Positions 53,669 through 62,464 of a DNA stretch of 64,000 nt are shown in pieces. Position 1 is the stretch's first letter; each line of letters opens with the position of its first letter. The stretch comes from Candidatus Zhuqueibacterota bacterium (GTDB lineage Bacteria > Zhuqueibacterota > Zhuqueibacteria > Zhuqueibacterales > Zhuqueibacteraceae). A program made the position numbers and the translations under genes. The stretch spans positions 1 to 64,000 of the forward strand of contig JAKEEU010000134.1 in the NCBI GenBank assembly GCA_022616415.1, read 5' to 3'. The notes below the pieces were generated by a model. The model was not told the DNA's origin. It was given only the letters and a program-made list of their open reading frames with translations, and did no database searches.

Positions 53669-54526
53669 ATGTCTACCGAAACAAAATCGCGCCGAGATTT
53701 TCTCGGCATCACGGCGATGGGGGTTGCGGGCGCTGTTGTCATTCCTCGTTTGAGCGGGCGAACGGAAACGCGCGCGAATTCAAAATGGGAAATCAAGCTC
53801 GGTGTGGCGAGCTACTCGCTGCGCGAATTTAGCCGCGCCGACGCCATTAAAATGATTCTGGAATTACGCACGCCTTATGTGAACATCAAATCATTCCACC
53901 TGCCTTATGAAAACTCACCTGAGGAATTAGCCGCGGGGCGTCGCGAATTTGAAGAGGCCGGCTTGCAGATCGTCGGCGGCGGCAACAATAACATCATCGA
54001 AGATACCGACGAGCACGTGCGCATGTTTTTTGAATACGCCAAAATGAGCGGCATGCCGCTGCTCGTCATCGCCCCCAAACCGGAAATCCTTCCTCGCATT
54101 GAAAAATTCGTCAAGCAATACAATATCAAAGTCGCGATTCACAACCACGGCCCCGAAGACAAATACTTTCCAGCGCCGAGGGATGCTTTGAAGCTCATTA
54201 AGAATATGGATCCTCGCGTCGGACTTTGCATCGATATTGGACACACCACGCGCACCGGCGCTGATGTCGTGCAAGAGATTGCGGAAGCCGGAAATCGCGT
54301 GCTGGACATGCATATTAAAGACCTGAAAGACTTGATGGTCAAGGAAAGCCAGTGCATCGTCGGCGAAGGCGCGATGCCGATTCCGGAGATTTTCGCGCAG
54401 TTGCAGAAGATGAAATACGCGGGCTATGCGAATCTCGAATATGAGATCGACAAAGACAACCCACTGCCCGGCATGAAGCAATCTTTTGCTTACATGCGCG
54501 GCGTTCTCGCGGGGTTGGCGATGTGA
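53669..54526 (+). CDS. Tat-exported sugar phosphate isomerase/epimerase-like enzyme
   Basis: 285 residues; GGAGGAAG upstream of ATG 53669. Twin-arginine signal SRRDFLGITAMGVAGAVVI. TIM-barrel motifs KLGVASYSLREFS, IKVAIHNHGPEDKYFP, GLCIDIGHTTRTG and VLDMHIKDLKD give the metal-binding Glu/Asp/His set of the AP-endonuclease-2-type epimerases. Export of this family is typical of clusters that process 3-keto-glycosides outside the cytoplasm, with the Gfo/Idh/MocA enzyme and DUF1080 encoded downstream. Confidence 0.87.
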   Translation: MSTETKSRRDFLGITAMGVAGAVVIPRLSGRTETRANSKWEIKLGVASYSLREFSRADAIKMILELRTPYVNIKSFHLPYENSPEELAAGRREFEEAGLQIVGGGNNNIIEDTDEHVRMFFEYAKMSGMPLLVIAPKPEILPRIEKFVKQYNIKVAIHNHGPEDKYFPAPRDALKLIKNMDPRVGLCIDIGHTTRTGADVVQEIAEAGNRVLDMHIKDLKDLMVKESQCIVGEGAMPIPEIFAQLQKMKYAGYANLEYEIDKDNPLPGMKQSFAYMRGVLAGLAM

Positions 54527-54540
54527 ATCGTAAAGATAAA

Positions 54541-54608
54541 GGCAAAACCATTAAGGGCAAAACAATTCTCCTAAAAGCTTTAATAGTTTTGCCCCAAATC
54601 GTTTTGCC
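54541..54608. repeat. Palindromic repeat, family B (GGCAAAAC), complete copy
   Basis: GGCAAAAC at 54541-54548 and 54556-54563; GTTTTGCC at 54586-54593 and 54601-54608. The symmetric spacing (8-base offset each side) makes it the type copy of the family. Fills the gap before the DoxX gene. Confidence 0.92.
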
Positions 54609-54691
54609 TTCTAAAAAGGCCTGAATAGCTACAAATAATTTTTCCTTTAAATAGCCGAGTCTTTTTGTTTTCCAAATAAGGAACACCCATC

Positions 54692-55255
54692 ATGAATGAC
54701 GAAGCCAAGATTGCTGAAAGAGCCACGCGCCTCTTGGTTGTGCCGAAAATATACTCGCAGGCGCAATTGTTCTCTTTGGTGGCGCTGCGAGTCTTGATCG
54801 GCTGGCATTTTCTTTACGAGGGCATTTCCAAAATGATGAATCCGTATTGGTCCTCGGCCAATTACCTGCTGGAGTCCAAGTGGATTTTTTCAAGCTTATT
54901 CACCTCCATTGTCGCGAATCCGGCGGCGCTAAAAATCGTGGACTTTCTGAATGAATGGGGCCAGATCGCCATTGGATTTGGGTTGATCGCCGGCTGCTTC
55001 ACCCAAGTTGCAACGATTGCGGGAATCATTCTGTTGCTGCTGTATTATGTTTCGACGCCACCTTTGGTCGGACTGGCATACTCCATTCCCACCGAAGGCA
55101 GCTATTTGCTCGTCAACAAAAACCTGATCGAGATGGCGGCGCTGTTCGTGCTCGCTTTGTTTCCCACCGGAACCATTGTGGGTTTGGATGTTTTCATTTT
55201 CAAGAGAAAAACGACGCAATATTCCAGTGAAGCTTCGCTTCAAACCGCCAAATGA
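54692..55255 (+). CDS. DoxX-family membrane protein
   Basis: 187 residues with four hydrophobic segments (LFSLVALRVLIGWHFLYEGI; IAIGFGLIAGCFTQVATIAG; IILLLLYYVSTPPLVGLAY; MAALFVLALFPTGTIVGLDV). The first carries RVLIGWHFLYEGISKMMNP, characteristic of DoxX. Members act near quinones in redox reactions. The gene is placed between Tat-exported sugar enzymes, where it may pass electrons from sugar oxidation to the quinone pool (inference). Confidence 0.83.
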   Translation: MNDEAKIAERATRLLVVPKIYSQAQLFSLVALRVLIGWHFLYEGISKMMNPYWSSANYLLESKWIFSSLFTSIVANPAALKIVDFLNEWGQIAIGFGLIAGCFTQVATIAGIILLLLYYVSTPPLVGLAYSIPTEGSYLLVNKNLIEMAALFVLALFPTGTIVGLDVFIFKRKTTQYSSEASLQTAK

Positions 55256-55270
55256 ATAATACAAAATTAA

Positions 55271-55318
55271 TCCCAACGGATAGAAATCCCGCCGCGGCGG
55301 GATTTCTATCCGTTGGGA
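55271..55318. repeat. Perfect 48-bp palindrome of family A
   Basis: Arms of 24 bases, beginning TCCCAACGGATAGAAATC and meeting at GCCGCGGC, pair without mismatch or loop. It carries the CCAACGGATAGA end of family A but a different centre. Lies between DoxX and the Tat-exported oxidoreductase gene. Confidence 0.93.
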
Positions 55319-55375
55319 AAACTTGTTCTGCTTGTAAAGGTTTTTGGTTCTAAAAAATTTTAATGAGAGCTGGTC

Positions 55376-56995
55376 ATGGAAAATAAAAATCACACAGTGC
55401 CGCAAGACGAATTCAATCAAGAAGAAAGCCCAAATGGCCGCGTGCCGCGCCGCGATTTTTTGAAAGGCCTGGCGACGCTGCCGGTGTTTGGCGCATTTTT
55501 TTATGGTTGGATGAAAAAGCGCTCGCAGGATCATTATCAGAAAAGCGCAATCCTATCCGAGCTTGGCCTCGGCCAGGAAGCGCCGGCCGTTCTTCCCAAA
55601 ACCACGATGCAGCCGGCGGGCGAGTTGATTCGTTTGGGCATTATCGGCTTTGGCAGCCGAGGCGAAGAGTTAACGCGGTCGGCGGGCTTTGCGCACCCGG
55701 AGTGGATTGAAAATGCCAAAAAAGCGGCACAGAGAAACAAGTTGGATAAGAGACTCGAAGATTGGCTCCAACAAGAGGATTTGAATGTTGTCGTCACCGG
55801 AATTTGTGATGTCTTCGATCTCAGAGCGGAAAGAGGGCTCGCCGCAGCCAACAATGATGTGCGCCCTCGCGGCAGCGCGGGTCGTTTGCCTTACGCCAAG
55901 CGTTATCGCGACTATCGCGAGATGCTGCAGAGCAGCGACGTCGACGCGGTCATCATTGCGACGCCGGATCACCACCATGCACCGATAACGATTGCGGCGG
56001 CCAATGCCGGTAAACACGTTTATTGCGAGAAAGGCATGGCGCGCACGGAAGATGAGATCGCGCCGGTTGTGGAAGCGGTAAAACGCAGCGGCATCGTATT
56101 TCAGTTGGGCCATCAATATCCGCAAAATGCCTGCTTCGCCAAAGCCAAAGAGATCGTTGCCAAAAACCTTCTCGGAAAAATCACGCTCGTTGAGACCACG
56201 ACCAATCGCAACACGCCGAACGGCGCTTGGATTCGCCATCTCGATGACAAAGGCAATCCGAAGCCTGGCAGTTCGGAAAGCATTGATTGGGACAGGTGGC
56301 TCGGTTCCAGTCCGAAAGTTCCATTCGATATCGATCGTTACTACAACTGGACGAAATGGTGGGACTACGGCACTGGACTCGCGAACCAATTGTTCTCGCA
56401 CGAATTCGATGCGGCCAATCAGATTCTCAATCTCGGCGTTCCGCAATCCGTTGTTGCTTCCGGCGGAATTTATTTCTTCAAAGACGGCCGCGAGATTCCC
56501 GACACTTTTCAAGCGGTGCTCGAGTATCCGCATCGCGATTTGACGTTTGTTTACAGCGCGATGCTCGCCAACAGCCGCTCGCGCGGTCGGGTTTTTATGG
56601 GACACGATGGCTCGATGGAAGTTGGCGGCACACTTACCGTGACCGTGGATGAAGACTCCACGCGCTACAAGAACAAAATTCTCGCCGGCATTATTGACAC
56701 CTCGCTGCCCCTGTTCTCCTACCGTCCCGGCGCCAGCGGCCTCGACGCGATTACCTCGGCTTCTCAGAAATACTATGCGAGTCGCGGACTCATCTACACC
56801 TATCGCGACGGCCGGCGCGTTGATGTTGCGCACTTGCATATTAAGGAATGGCTTGATTGTATCCGCAACGGCGGCACGCCGAGCTGTAATATTGATAAAG
56901 GATTCGAGGAGGCCGTCGCCTGCCAGATGATCACCAAAGCCTATCGCGAACAGCGGAGGGTGGAGTGGGATCCGATACGACGCAGAATTGTGTGA
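55376..56995 (+). CDS. Tat-exported Gfo/Idh/MocA oxidoreductase
   Basis: 539 residues. Twin-arginine signal VPRRDFLKGLATLPVFGAFF is followed by an NAD(P)-binding fold (LGIIGFGSRGEELTRSAGFA; AVIIATPDHHHAPITIAAAN) and the family motif KHVYCEKGMARTEDE with the conserved Glu-Lys. The C-terminal domain has GTGLANQLFSHEFDAANQIL. Exported members keep NAD(P) tightly bound and oxidise glycosides at C3 or similar. The next gene is DUF1080, its usual partner. Confidence 0.9.
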   Translation: MENKNHTVPQDEFNQEESPNGRVPRRDFLKGLATLPVFGAFFYGWMKKRSQDHYQKSAILSELGLGQEAPAVLPKTTMQPAGELIRLGIIGFGSRGEELTRSAGFAHPEWIENAKKAAQRNKLDKRLEDWLQQEDLNVVVTGICDVFDLRAERGLAAANNDVRPRGSAGRLPYAKRYRDYREMLQSSDVDAVIIATPDHHHAPITIAAANAGKHVYCEKGMARTEDEIAPVVEAVKRSGIVFQLGHQYPQNACFAKAKEIVAKNLLGKITLVETTTNRNTPNGAWIRHLDDKGNPKPGSSESIDWDRWLGSSPKVPFDIDRYYNWTKWWDYGTGLANQLFSHEFDAANQILNLGVPQSVVASGGIYFFKDGREIPDTFQAVLEYPHRDLTFVYSAMLANSRSRGRVFMGHDGSMEVGGTLTVTVDEDSTRYKNKILAGIIDTSLPLFSYRPGASGLDAITSASQKYYASRGLIYTYRDGRRVDVAHLHIKEWLDCIRNGGTPSCNIDKGFEEAVACQMITKAYREQRRVEWDPIRRRIV

Positions 56996-57017
56996 TCAAG
57001 CTTTGCAAAAAAGCATT

Positions 57018-57057
57018 CACGCAAAGACGCAGAGACGCAAAGGATCCGCAAAGGAAA
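57018..57057. repeat. Half copy of family D (CGCAAAG)
   Basis: CACGCAAAGACGCAGAGACG then CAAAGGATCCGCAAAGG, matching the left arm of 50275-50349. The right arm is absent. Confidence 0.75.
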
Positions 57058-57121
57058 GCACACCGTGTGCTGCATTATTCGAGTAGCTTTTCAAACTCAG
57101 AATAAAATTCTGAAAGTTTTT

Positions 57122-57177
57122 CACCAACGGATAGATTAAGACCAACCGATGAAAGCTAAAAGTTTTATCCGTTGGTG
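57122..57177. repeat. Palindromic repeat, family A
   Basis: CACCAACGGATA (57122-57133) pairs with TATCCGTTGGTG (57166-57177). An inner CCAACCGAT word repeats the element in the left arm. It lies 78 bases ahead of the DUF1080 gene. Confidence 0.85.
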
Positions 57178-57254
57178 CCGCCCGAAGGGCTGAGATTTTC
57201 ACCTGGTCTGAAAACCCGTTGTAGAAATTACAGATAAAATGTCAGGAGCCAAAC

Positions 57255-58016
57255 ATGAAAATGATCTGGCTTTCTTTCTTGTTGCTGATTAGCGCTTGTA
57301 GCGAACCGGAAAATAAAACCGAAGAGGCCGGCGCAACTGCCGCCTCCACTGTAAACACGTTGAGCGAACAGGAAAAAGCCGAAGGCTGGAAACTGCTCTT
57401 TGACGGAGAAACGACGAACGGCTGGCGCGGCGCGCACAAGGATTCTTTTCCTGAAGGTGGATGGATGATCGAAAACGGCGAGCTTATTGTGCTGGACTCA
57501 GGTGGCGGAGAGTCGCGCAATGGCGGGGATATCGTGACAATGGACGAGTACAGCAATTTCGATTTGAAATTGGAATTCAAATTGACCGAAGGCGCGAATA
57601 GCGGGATCAAATATTTCGTCACGGAAAAAGAACAGCCCAACGGTTCCGCCATCGGCCTCGAGTATCAAATTTTGGATGACGAGCTGCATCCGGACGCCAA
57701 GCTCGGGAATCACGAAGGCAGCCGGACGGTGGCTTCGCTTTACGATTTGATCAAAGCCGAAAACAAAAGCGTGAAGCCGATGGGCGAATGGAATGAAGCG
57801 CGCATCGTTTCAAACGGTGTGCACGTTGAGCATTGGCTCAATGGCAACAAAGTTCTGGAGTATGAGCGCAGCAGCGAAGCATTCAGAAAGCTGGTGGCCG
57901 AAAGCAAATATAAAATCTGGGAAAATTTCGGCGAAGCGCCGCAGGGCCATATTCTGCTGCAAGATCATGGCAATAAAGTTTCTTTTCGCAACATAAAGAT
58001 AAAAGTTCCGCAGTGA
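57255..58016 (+). CDS. DUF1080 lipoprotein (3-keto-glycoside hydrolase/lyase family)
   Basis: 253 residues; AGGAG upstream of ATG 57255. Lipobox LISAC gives acylated C15. The concanavalin-like DUF1080 fold is shown by EGWKLLFDGETTNGWRG, WMIENGELIV, NFDLKLEFKLTEGANSGIKY and VEHWLNGNKVLEYERSS, ending RNIKIKV. DUF1080 proteins have been shown to cleave 3-keto-glycosides made by Gfo/Idh/MocA dehydrogenases. The gene order here, dehydrogenase then DUF1080 then a second dehydrogenase, fits this. Confidence 0.9.
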   Translation: MKMIWLSFLLLISACSEPENKTEEAGATAASTVNTLSEQEKAEGWKLLFDGETTNGWRGAHKDSFPEGGWMIENGELIVLDSGGGESRNGGDIVTMDEYSNFDLKLEFKLTEGANSGIKYFVTEKEQPNGSAIGLEYQILDDELHPDAKLGNHEGSRTVASLYDLIKAENKSVKPMGEWNEARIVSNGVHVEHWLNGNKVLEYERSSEAFRKLVAESKYKIWENFGEAPQGHILLQDHGNKVSFRNIKIKVPQ

Positions 58017-58024
58017 GTAGTATA

Positions 58025-58101
58025 GTCATTGCGAGGCGTTTTTTGCCGAAGCAATCTCTTAGTTTTAAAGGATTGCTTCGCTGAAAAGCGCTCGCAATGA
58101 C
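58025..58101. repeat. Palindromic repeat, family C (GTCATTGCGAGG)
   Basis: Sister copy of 38005-38082 with few differences; starts GTCATTGCGAGGCG and ends GCTCGCAATGAC. It lies 8 bases after the DUF1080 stop and 9 bases before the next start. Confidence 0.92.
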
Positions 58102-58109
58102 GTCGTAAA

Positions 58110-59189
58110 ATGATCCGAATGAAAAGCAATCAAAACAAACAATTCGGCATCGGCATCGTTGGCTGCGGCACGATTGCGAACGTGCATGCCGAAGCCATCC
58201 GGCAATTGCCCAATGCTGAATTGATTTCTGTGTACAGCAGAAACATCGACAATGCTCTGCGTTTGGGCCAAAAATTCAACGTCACTGCGAGCAACAAATG
58301 GGATGAATTCATCGGTGACGAGCGTCTGGATGTCGTCACGGTTTGCACGCCAAACGGAACGCATCTTGATTACGGCCAACGCATTGCCGAGGCCGGCAAA
58401 CACATTGTTGTCGAAAAGCCGATTGAAGTCACTCTCGAGCGCGGCAAGCAGCTCATCGAGGCATGTGAACAGCACAACGTCAGGCTCGCGGTGATTTTTC
58501 AAAATCGTTTTCTGCCGGAGGTCATTCGTATGAAAGATGCGATCGACGCCGACAAATTGGGAAAAATTTTTCTCGGCGATGCTTATATCAAATGGCACCG
58601 CACCCAGGCTTATTATGACAGCGCGCAGTGGCGCGGGACCTTTGCTCTGGACGGCGGCGGCGTGTTGATCAATCAAGCCATTCACACCATCGACTTGCTG
58701 CTATGGATGCTTGGAAAAGTCGAAACCGTTTTCGGTCATATCGGCACCTTTACGCATACGGGCATTGAAGGCGAAGACGCTGCGGTTGCCACACTGCATT
58801 TTCAGAATGGCGCATTAGGCGTGATCGAAGCCTCGACTTCAGTGCAGCCGGCTATGGAGCGCCGGCTTGAGATTCATGGAGAGAAAGGTACGGCGATTTT
58901 GTCCGGCAATTCGTTTCATCTTCTCGGCTCCGGATTTTCGCAACAAGAAAATGTGAGCCCGAAAGAAACGAGTGCAAGTGGCGCTTCTTCGCCTTTGCAG
59001 AATTTTACGGCTGAACCACACAGAAGACAGTACGAAGCCATACTCAACACCATTAGCCAAAACCAGACGCCGCCGGTATCAGGAGAGGAGAGTTTGGAAT
59101 CGCTTGCGATTGTGTTGGGGATTTATCAATCGGCAAAGCGAGACTGTCCCATCAACTTGCCGACCTTCATGAAAGAACGGCTGGGTTGA
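58110..59189 (+). CDS. Cytosolic Gfo/Idh/MocA oxidoreductase
   Basis: 359 residues (ATG 58110; 58119 also possible). NAD(P) fold FGIGIVGCGTIANVHAEAIR, VVTVCTPNGTHLDYGQRIAE and the catalytic Glu-Lys-Pro KHIVVEKPIEVTLERG; then GGGVLINQAIHTIDLLLWML in the C-terminal domain, with the active-site His. No signal peptide, so it would reduce or oxidise keto-sugars taken up into the cell. Gap on its 5' side is entirely the palindrome. Confidence 0.92.
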   Translation: MIRMKSNQNKQFGIGIVGCGTIANVHAEAIRQLPNAELISVYSRNIDNALRLGQKFNVTASNKWDEFIGDERLDVVTVCTPNGTHLDYGQRIAEAGKHIVVEKPIEVTLERGKQLIEACEQHNVRLAVIFQNRFLPEVIRMKDAIDADKLGKIFLGDAYIKWHRTQAYYDSAQWRGTFALDGGGVLINQAIHTIDLLLWMLGKVETVFGHIGTFTHTGIEGEDAAVATLHFQNGALGVIEASTSVQPAMERRLEIHGEKGTAILSGNSFHLLGSGFSQQENVSPKETSASGASSPLQNFTAEPHRRQYEAILNTISQNQTPPVSGEESLESLAIVLGIYQSAKRDCPINLPTFMKERLG

Positions 59190-59215
59190 AATGATACTCA
59201 GTAAAAAACTATTTC

Positions 59216-59280
59216 CACACTGATCAAAAACTCACGCGGAAATCCGCTGCTTTTTCCGAGTGTCTTTTTGATCCGTGTGT
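59216..59280. repeat. Palindromic repeat, family E (GATCAAAAAC)
   Basis: CACACTGATCAAAAACTCAC then GCGGAAA on the left, TTTTTCCGAGTGTC then TTTTTGATCCGTGTGT on the right. Partner of the copy at 49701-49774. It precedes the PmoA-like gene. Confidence 0.87.
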
Positions 59281-59309
59281 AATTGGCTTTACTATTCGGA
59301 GGAAGCCTC

Positions 59310-60401
59310 ATGTTAAGATTTGGTGATAAAGTTTTTTTTGTCGTTTGCATAACTGCGGCTCTCGCTCTTGTTGCAAATCAACCCGCGAGTGCGCGACAAA
59401 AACAAAACCAAAAATCGCGAAAAGGCGTGGAAGTAATCCGCAAAGACGCGGAGAAACGCGTCGATATTTTCGTCGATGGCCAACCTTTCACGAGCTATCT
59501 GTACACGGACACGCTTCCCGTGCTCAAAAAAACCGTCCTGCACCCGCTGCGCACGGCCAATGGCACGATCATTACGCGCGGTTTTCCGTTGGACCCGCGA
59601 GCGGGAGAGCGCGTCGATCATCCGCATCAAATCGGTTGTTGGTTCAATTATGGTGACGTGAACGGCCTGGATTTTTGGAACAACTCCAACGCCATTCCAC
59701 CGGAGCGTCGCCACGAAATGGGAACGATTTGGCATCGCTCGATCAAGCGTGTTGAAAGCGGAGCGAACACCGGCACGCTCGAAGTCACAGCGGATTGGCT
59801 CAAACCGGATGGCAAACCGATCCTGCGCGAAGATACACGTTTCGTGTTTCACGCCGTTCTGAATATGCGCGCGATTGATCGGATCACGACTCTCACGGCG
59901 CTTGACGAGCGGGTTCTTTTCAAAGACAATAAAGAAGGCATGATGGCGGTGCGTGTGGCGCGTACGTTGGAGCATCCCAGTGACGAGCCGATCAAACTCA
60001 CAGATGCGAGCGGCAAAGTGACCGAGGTGCCGGTCATGGATAACACCGGCGTCACGGGAATGTACACCAGCAGCGAAGGCCTCAAAGGCACGGAAGCTTG
60101 GGGCAAACGCGCCTCGTGGATCATGCTTGCTGGCGTCGTCGAAGGCGAGTCGGTTACTCTCGCAATCTTCGATCATCCTCAAAACGCCGGTTATCCGAGT
60201 TACTGGCATGCGCGCGGTTATGGGCTTTTTGCCGCCAACCCTCTCGGGCAAAAGATTTTCAGCGAAGGGAAAGAAGAACTCAATTTCGCGCTTGAAGCGG
60301 GGGCATCGACAACGTTTCGATATCGTGTTTTGATCCTGTCGGGTACTGTCGCTCCTAAACGGATGGCTGACAATTATCGCGATTTTATCATGCAAAAGTA
60401 A
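59310..60401 (+). CDS. PmoA-like (DUF6807) secreted protein
   Basis: 363 residues from ATG 59310, with GGAGGAAG upstream. Signal peptide (VFFVVCITAALALVANQPAS). DUF6807 features are seen: RVDIFVDGQPFTSYLYTDTL, KKTVLHPLRTANGTIITRGF, DHPHQIGCWFNYGDVNGLDF and IFDHPQNAGYPSYWHARGYG. Despite the name these are not methane monooxygenase subunits. They are common in clusters with Gfo/Idh/MocA and DUF1080 genes; the function is unknown. Confidence 0.87.
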   Translation: MLRFGDKVFFVVCITAALALVANQPASARQKQNQKSRKGVEVIRKDAEKRVDIFVDGQPFTSYLYTDTLPVLKKTVLHPLRTANGTIITRGFPLDPRAGERVDHPHQIGCWFNYGDVNGLDFWNNSNAIPPERRHEMGTIWHRSIKRVESGANTGTLEVTADWLKPDGKPILREDTRFVFHAVLNMRAIDRITTLTALDERVLFKDNKEGMMAVRVARTLEHPSDEPIKLTDASGKVTEVPVMDNTGVTGMYTSSEGLKGTEAWGKRASWIMLAGVVEGESVTLAIFDHPQNAGYPSYWHARGYGLFAANPLGQKIFSEGKEELNFALEAGASTTFRYRVLILSGTVAPKRMADNYRDFIMQK

Positions 60402-60412
60402 AGAAAAAGCCT

Positions 60413-60571
60413 CACGCAAAGCCGCGAAGACGCAAAGAACACGCAAAGGTTACGTCCGCACGGTTTTTCTTTTCGGCGACACTCGGTGTCTTCGGCGCCA
60501 ATCGGAGAAAAAGCTTTCCACCAAAATTCACTCTACGGGCGCAGCCGACTACCGAGTATCGCCGAAAAAAA
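60413..60571. repeat. Half copy of family D followed by family H palindrome
   Basis: 60413-60449 is a family D half (CACGCAAAGCCGCGAAGACG). 60466-60571 is a palindrome: TTTTCGGCGACACTCGGTGT near the left and ACCGAGTATCGCCGAAAA at the right, with CTACGGGCGCAGCCGA inside. A half copy of the latter is at 23927-23977. No gene in this 188-base gap. Confidence 0.8.
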
Positions 60572-60589
60572 CTTTTAGAAAAGGAGAGC

Positions 60590-62425
60590 ATGATGGAAAA
60601 GAAGAATTTGTTTCTATACTTTGTGTTACTTGCGGCTTGCATCGGTCTGCTGCCAGTAGCGCAGGCATCCTGCCTGCTTTGTTTGCCTCCCGCAAAGCGG
60701 GACGGGGGAAGTCTGCGCTACGGCCTCGACGATTCGAAAGATAAATCCAAACAAACGAATGGCAAAACCGCGCTGGAAAATTTTCAAGACATGAAATTCG
60801 GCCTGTTCATTCACTGGGGTATTTATGCTGTGCCTGCGGGCGAATGGAAGGGCGAATACGTGCGCGGCATCGGCGAGTGGATCATGCACCGCAAGCAAAT
60901 TCCGGTGAAAGAATATGAGAAGCTCGCGGAGCAGTTCAATCCGGTGAAATTCAACGCCGACGAATGGGCGCAGCTTGCACAGGACGCTGGCATGAAGTAC
61001 ATGGTGATCACGTCGAAACATCACGACGGCTTTGCCATGTATCACTCCAAAGTTTCGGATTATAACATCATCGACCGCACGCCGTTCAAGCGCGATCCCA
61101 TGAAAGAGCTGGCCGCGGCGAATGCGAAGCGCAACATCAAGTTCGGTTTCTATTACTCGCAAGCGCAGGACTGGCACGAGCCGAATGCCGCCGGCAACAC
61201 GTGGGATTTTCCGGAGCAAAGAGGTCCCAAACCTTACGTCGAGGGCAAGGCGCTGCCGCAGGTTGAGGAGATTCTGCGCAATTATGGTGATCTCGCGCTG
61301 ATCTGGTTTGATACGCCGAGATTGCTCACGCAAGAGCAGGCGCTTTCGCTCAAACAAAAAGTGAAGGAATTGCAGCCGAATTGTCTGGTGAACAATCGCA
61401 TCGGCTTCAATTTGGGTGACTATTATCAAACCGGCGATAATGCGATTCCGACGATGGTTTACGATTGGAAGGCGTGGGAAATTCCGGCGACGTTGAATGA
61501 CACCTGGGGCTACAAAAAAGCCGATCAGAATTGGAAGGACCCGCACGATTTGATTTACAAGCTCACCGACATTGTGAGCAAGGGCGGCAACTATTTGCTC
61601 AATGTCGGCCCGACGGCGGAGGGCGTCATTCCGGAAGAAAGCCAAAAGATTCTTCGCACCATCGGCAAATGGATGAAGGTGAATGGTGCAGCCATTTATG
61701 CGACCAGCCACACGCCGCTGTTTTATCCCGACATCACGTGGAAATGCACGGCCAAGCCCGGAAAGTTGTATTTTCACATTGTCAATTGGCCCGGCACCCA
61801 GCTTGAAATCACCGGCATCGAAAGCAAAGTGAAGAGCGCCTACTTTCTTGCCAACAAACAAAAAGTAAAGTTCGAACAAAAAGGCAACAAGCTCAGCTTC
61901 TCGTTGCCGGCGCAGCCACTCGATCCCTACAACACGATTGTCGCGGTTGAGGTCGCTGATGAAAAAACGAAGATCGCGTCGGGTTATGGTTATCGCGATA
62001 CACAAAAGACGATCAACCTGTATGCGCTTGATGCCCGCATTCGCGGCGAGGAGCAGCGCTACGATTGGAAATCGCAAAGCGTCTCCGGTTTTTTTAAGGC
62101 CGAAAATCCCAAGAACGAATTATGGTGGTATCATCACGCCTTTGAGAATGGCGTCTATCGCGTCGATTTGGAATATGCCTGCGACAACGACGTCGCCGGC
62201 AGCGAGTTTTATTTTTATAACATGAAAGATGAACAAAACAAGTTCGCTGGAACGATCCAGGCGACGAACGGCGAATTCAAAGTGTTCAGCTTGATGAATT
62301 TGAAGCTGGCAGCGAACGAAGAGAACCGGCTGATTTTTGGATTGACGGACAACGATAAATCGGCCAAGATGCGGGTGCGGCGTGTCATTTTGAGTAGAGT
62401 AGAGGAAGCGGAGAGCAAAAATTGA
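60590..62425 (+). CDS. GH29 alpha-L-fucosidase
   Basis: 611 residues; AAAGGAG precedes ATG 60590. Signal peptide FVLLAACIGLLPVAQA is directly followed by repeat-encoded residues SCLLCLPPAKRDGG (60656-60708) before the mature enzyme. GH29 motifs: FGLFIHWGIYAVPAGEWKGE, YMVITSKHHDGFAMYHS, FGFYYSQAQDWHEP and nucleophile D241 in LALIWFDTPRL; GNYLLNVGPTAEGVI is also typical. The C-terminal 200 residues hold beta domains and a carbohydrate-binding-like region. It releases alpha-L-fucose from the glycan. Confidence 0.93.
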   Translation: MMEKKNLFLYFVLLAACIGLLPVAQASCLLCLPPAKRDGGSLRYGLDDSKDKSKQTNGKTALENFQDMKFGLFIHWGIYAVPAGEWKGEYVRGIGEWIMHRKQIPVKEYEKLAEQFNPVKFNADEWAQLAQDAGMKYMVITSKHHDGFAMYHSKVSDYNIIDRTPFKRDPMKELAAANAKRNIKFGFYYSQAQDWHEPNAAGNTWDFPEQRGPKPYVEGKALPQVEEILRNYGDLALIWFDTPRLLTQEQALSLKQKVKELQPNCLVNNRIGFNLGDYYQTGDNAIPTMVYDWKAWEIPATLNDTWGYKKADQNWKDPHDLIYKLTDIVSKGGNYLLNVGPTAEGVIPEESQKILRTIGKWMKVNGAAIYATSHTPLFYPDITWKCTAKPGKLYFHIVNWPGTQLEITGIESKVKSAYFLANKQKVKFEQKGNKLSFSLPAQPLDPYNTIVAVEVADEKTKIASGYGYRDTQKTINLYALDARIRGEEQRYDWKSQSVSGFFKAENPKNELWWYHHAFENGVYRVDLEYACDNDVAGSEFYFYNMKDEQNKFAGTIQATNGEFKVFSLMNLKLAANEENRLIFGLTDNDKSAKMRVRRVILSRVEEAESKN

Positions 62426-62464
62426 TGTCTCGCGAGCATGCTTGCAATACCCGGTCACAGAAAC

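Noticed and set aside
59310..60401. Methane monooxygenase subunit PmoA
   Set aside because: The sequence is a soluble secreted DUF6807 protein without the membrane helices of particulate methane monooxygenase.
60626..62077. 483-codon minus-strand frame opposite the fucosidase
   Set aside because: Shadow of the GH29 gene, which has all family motifs.
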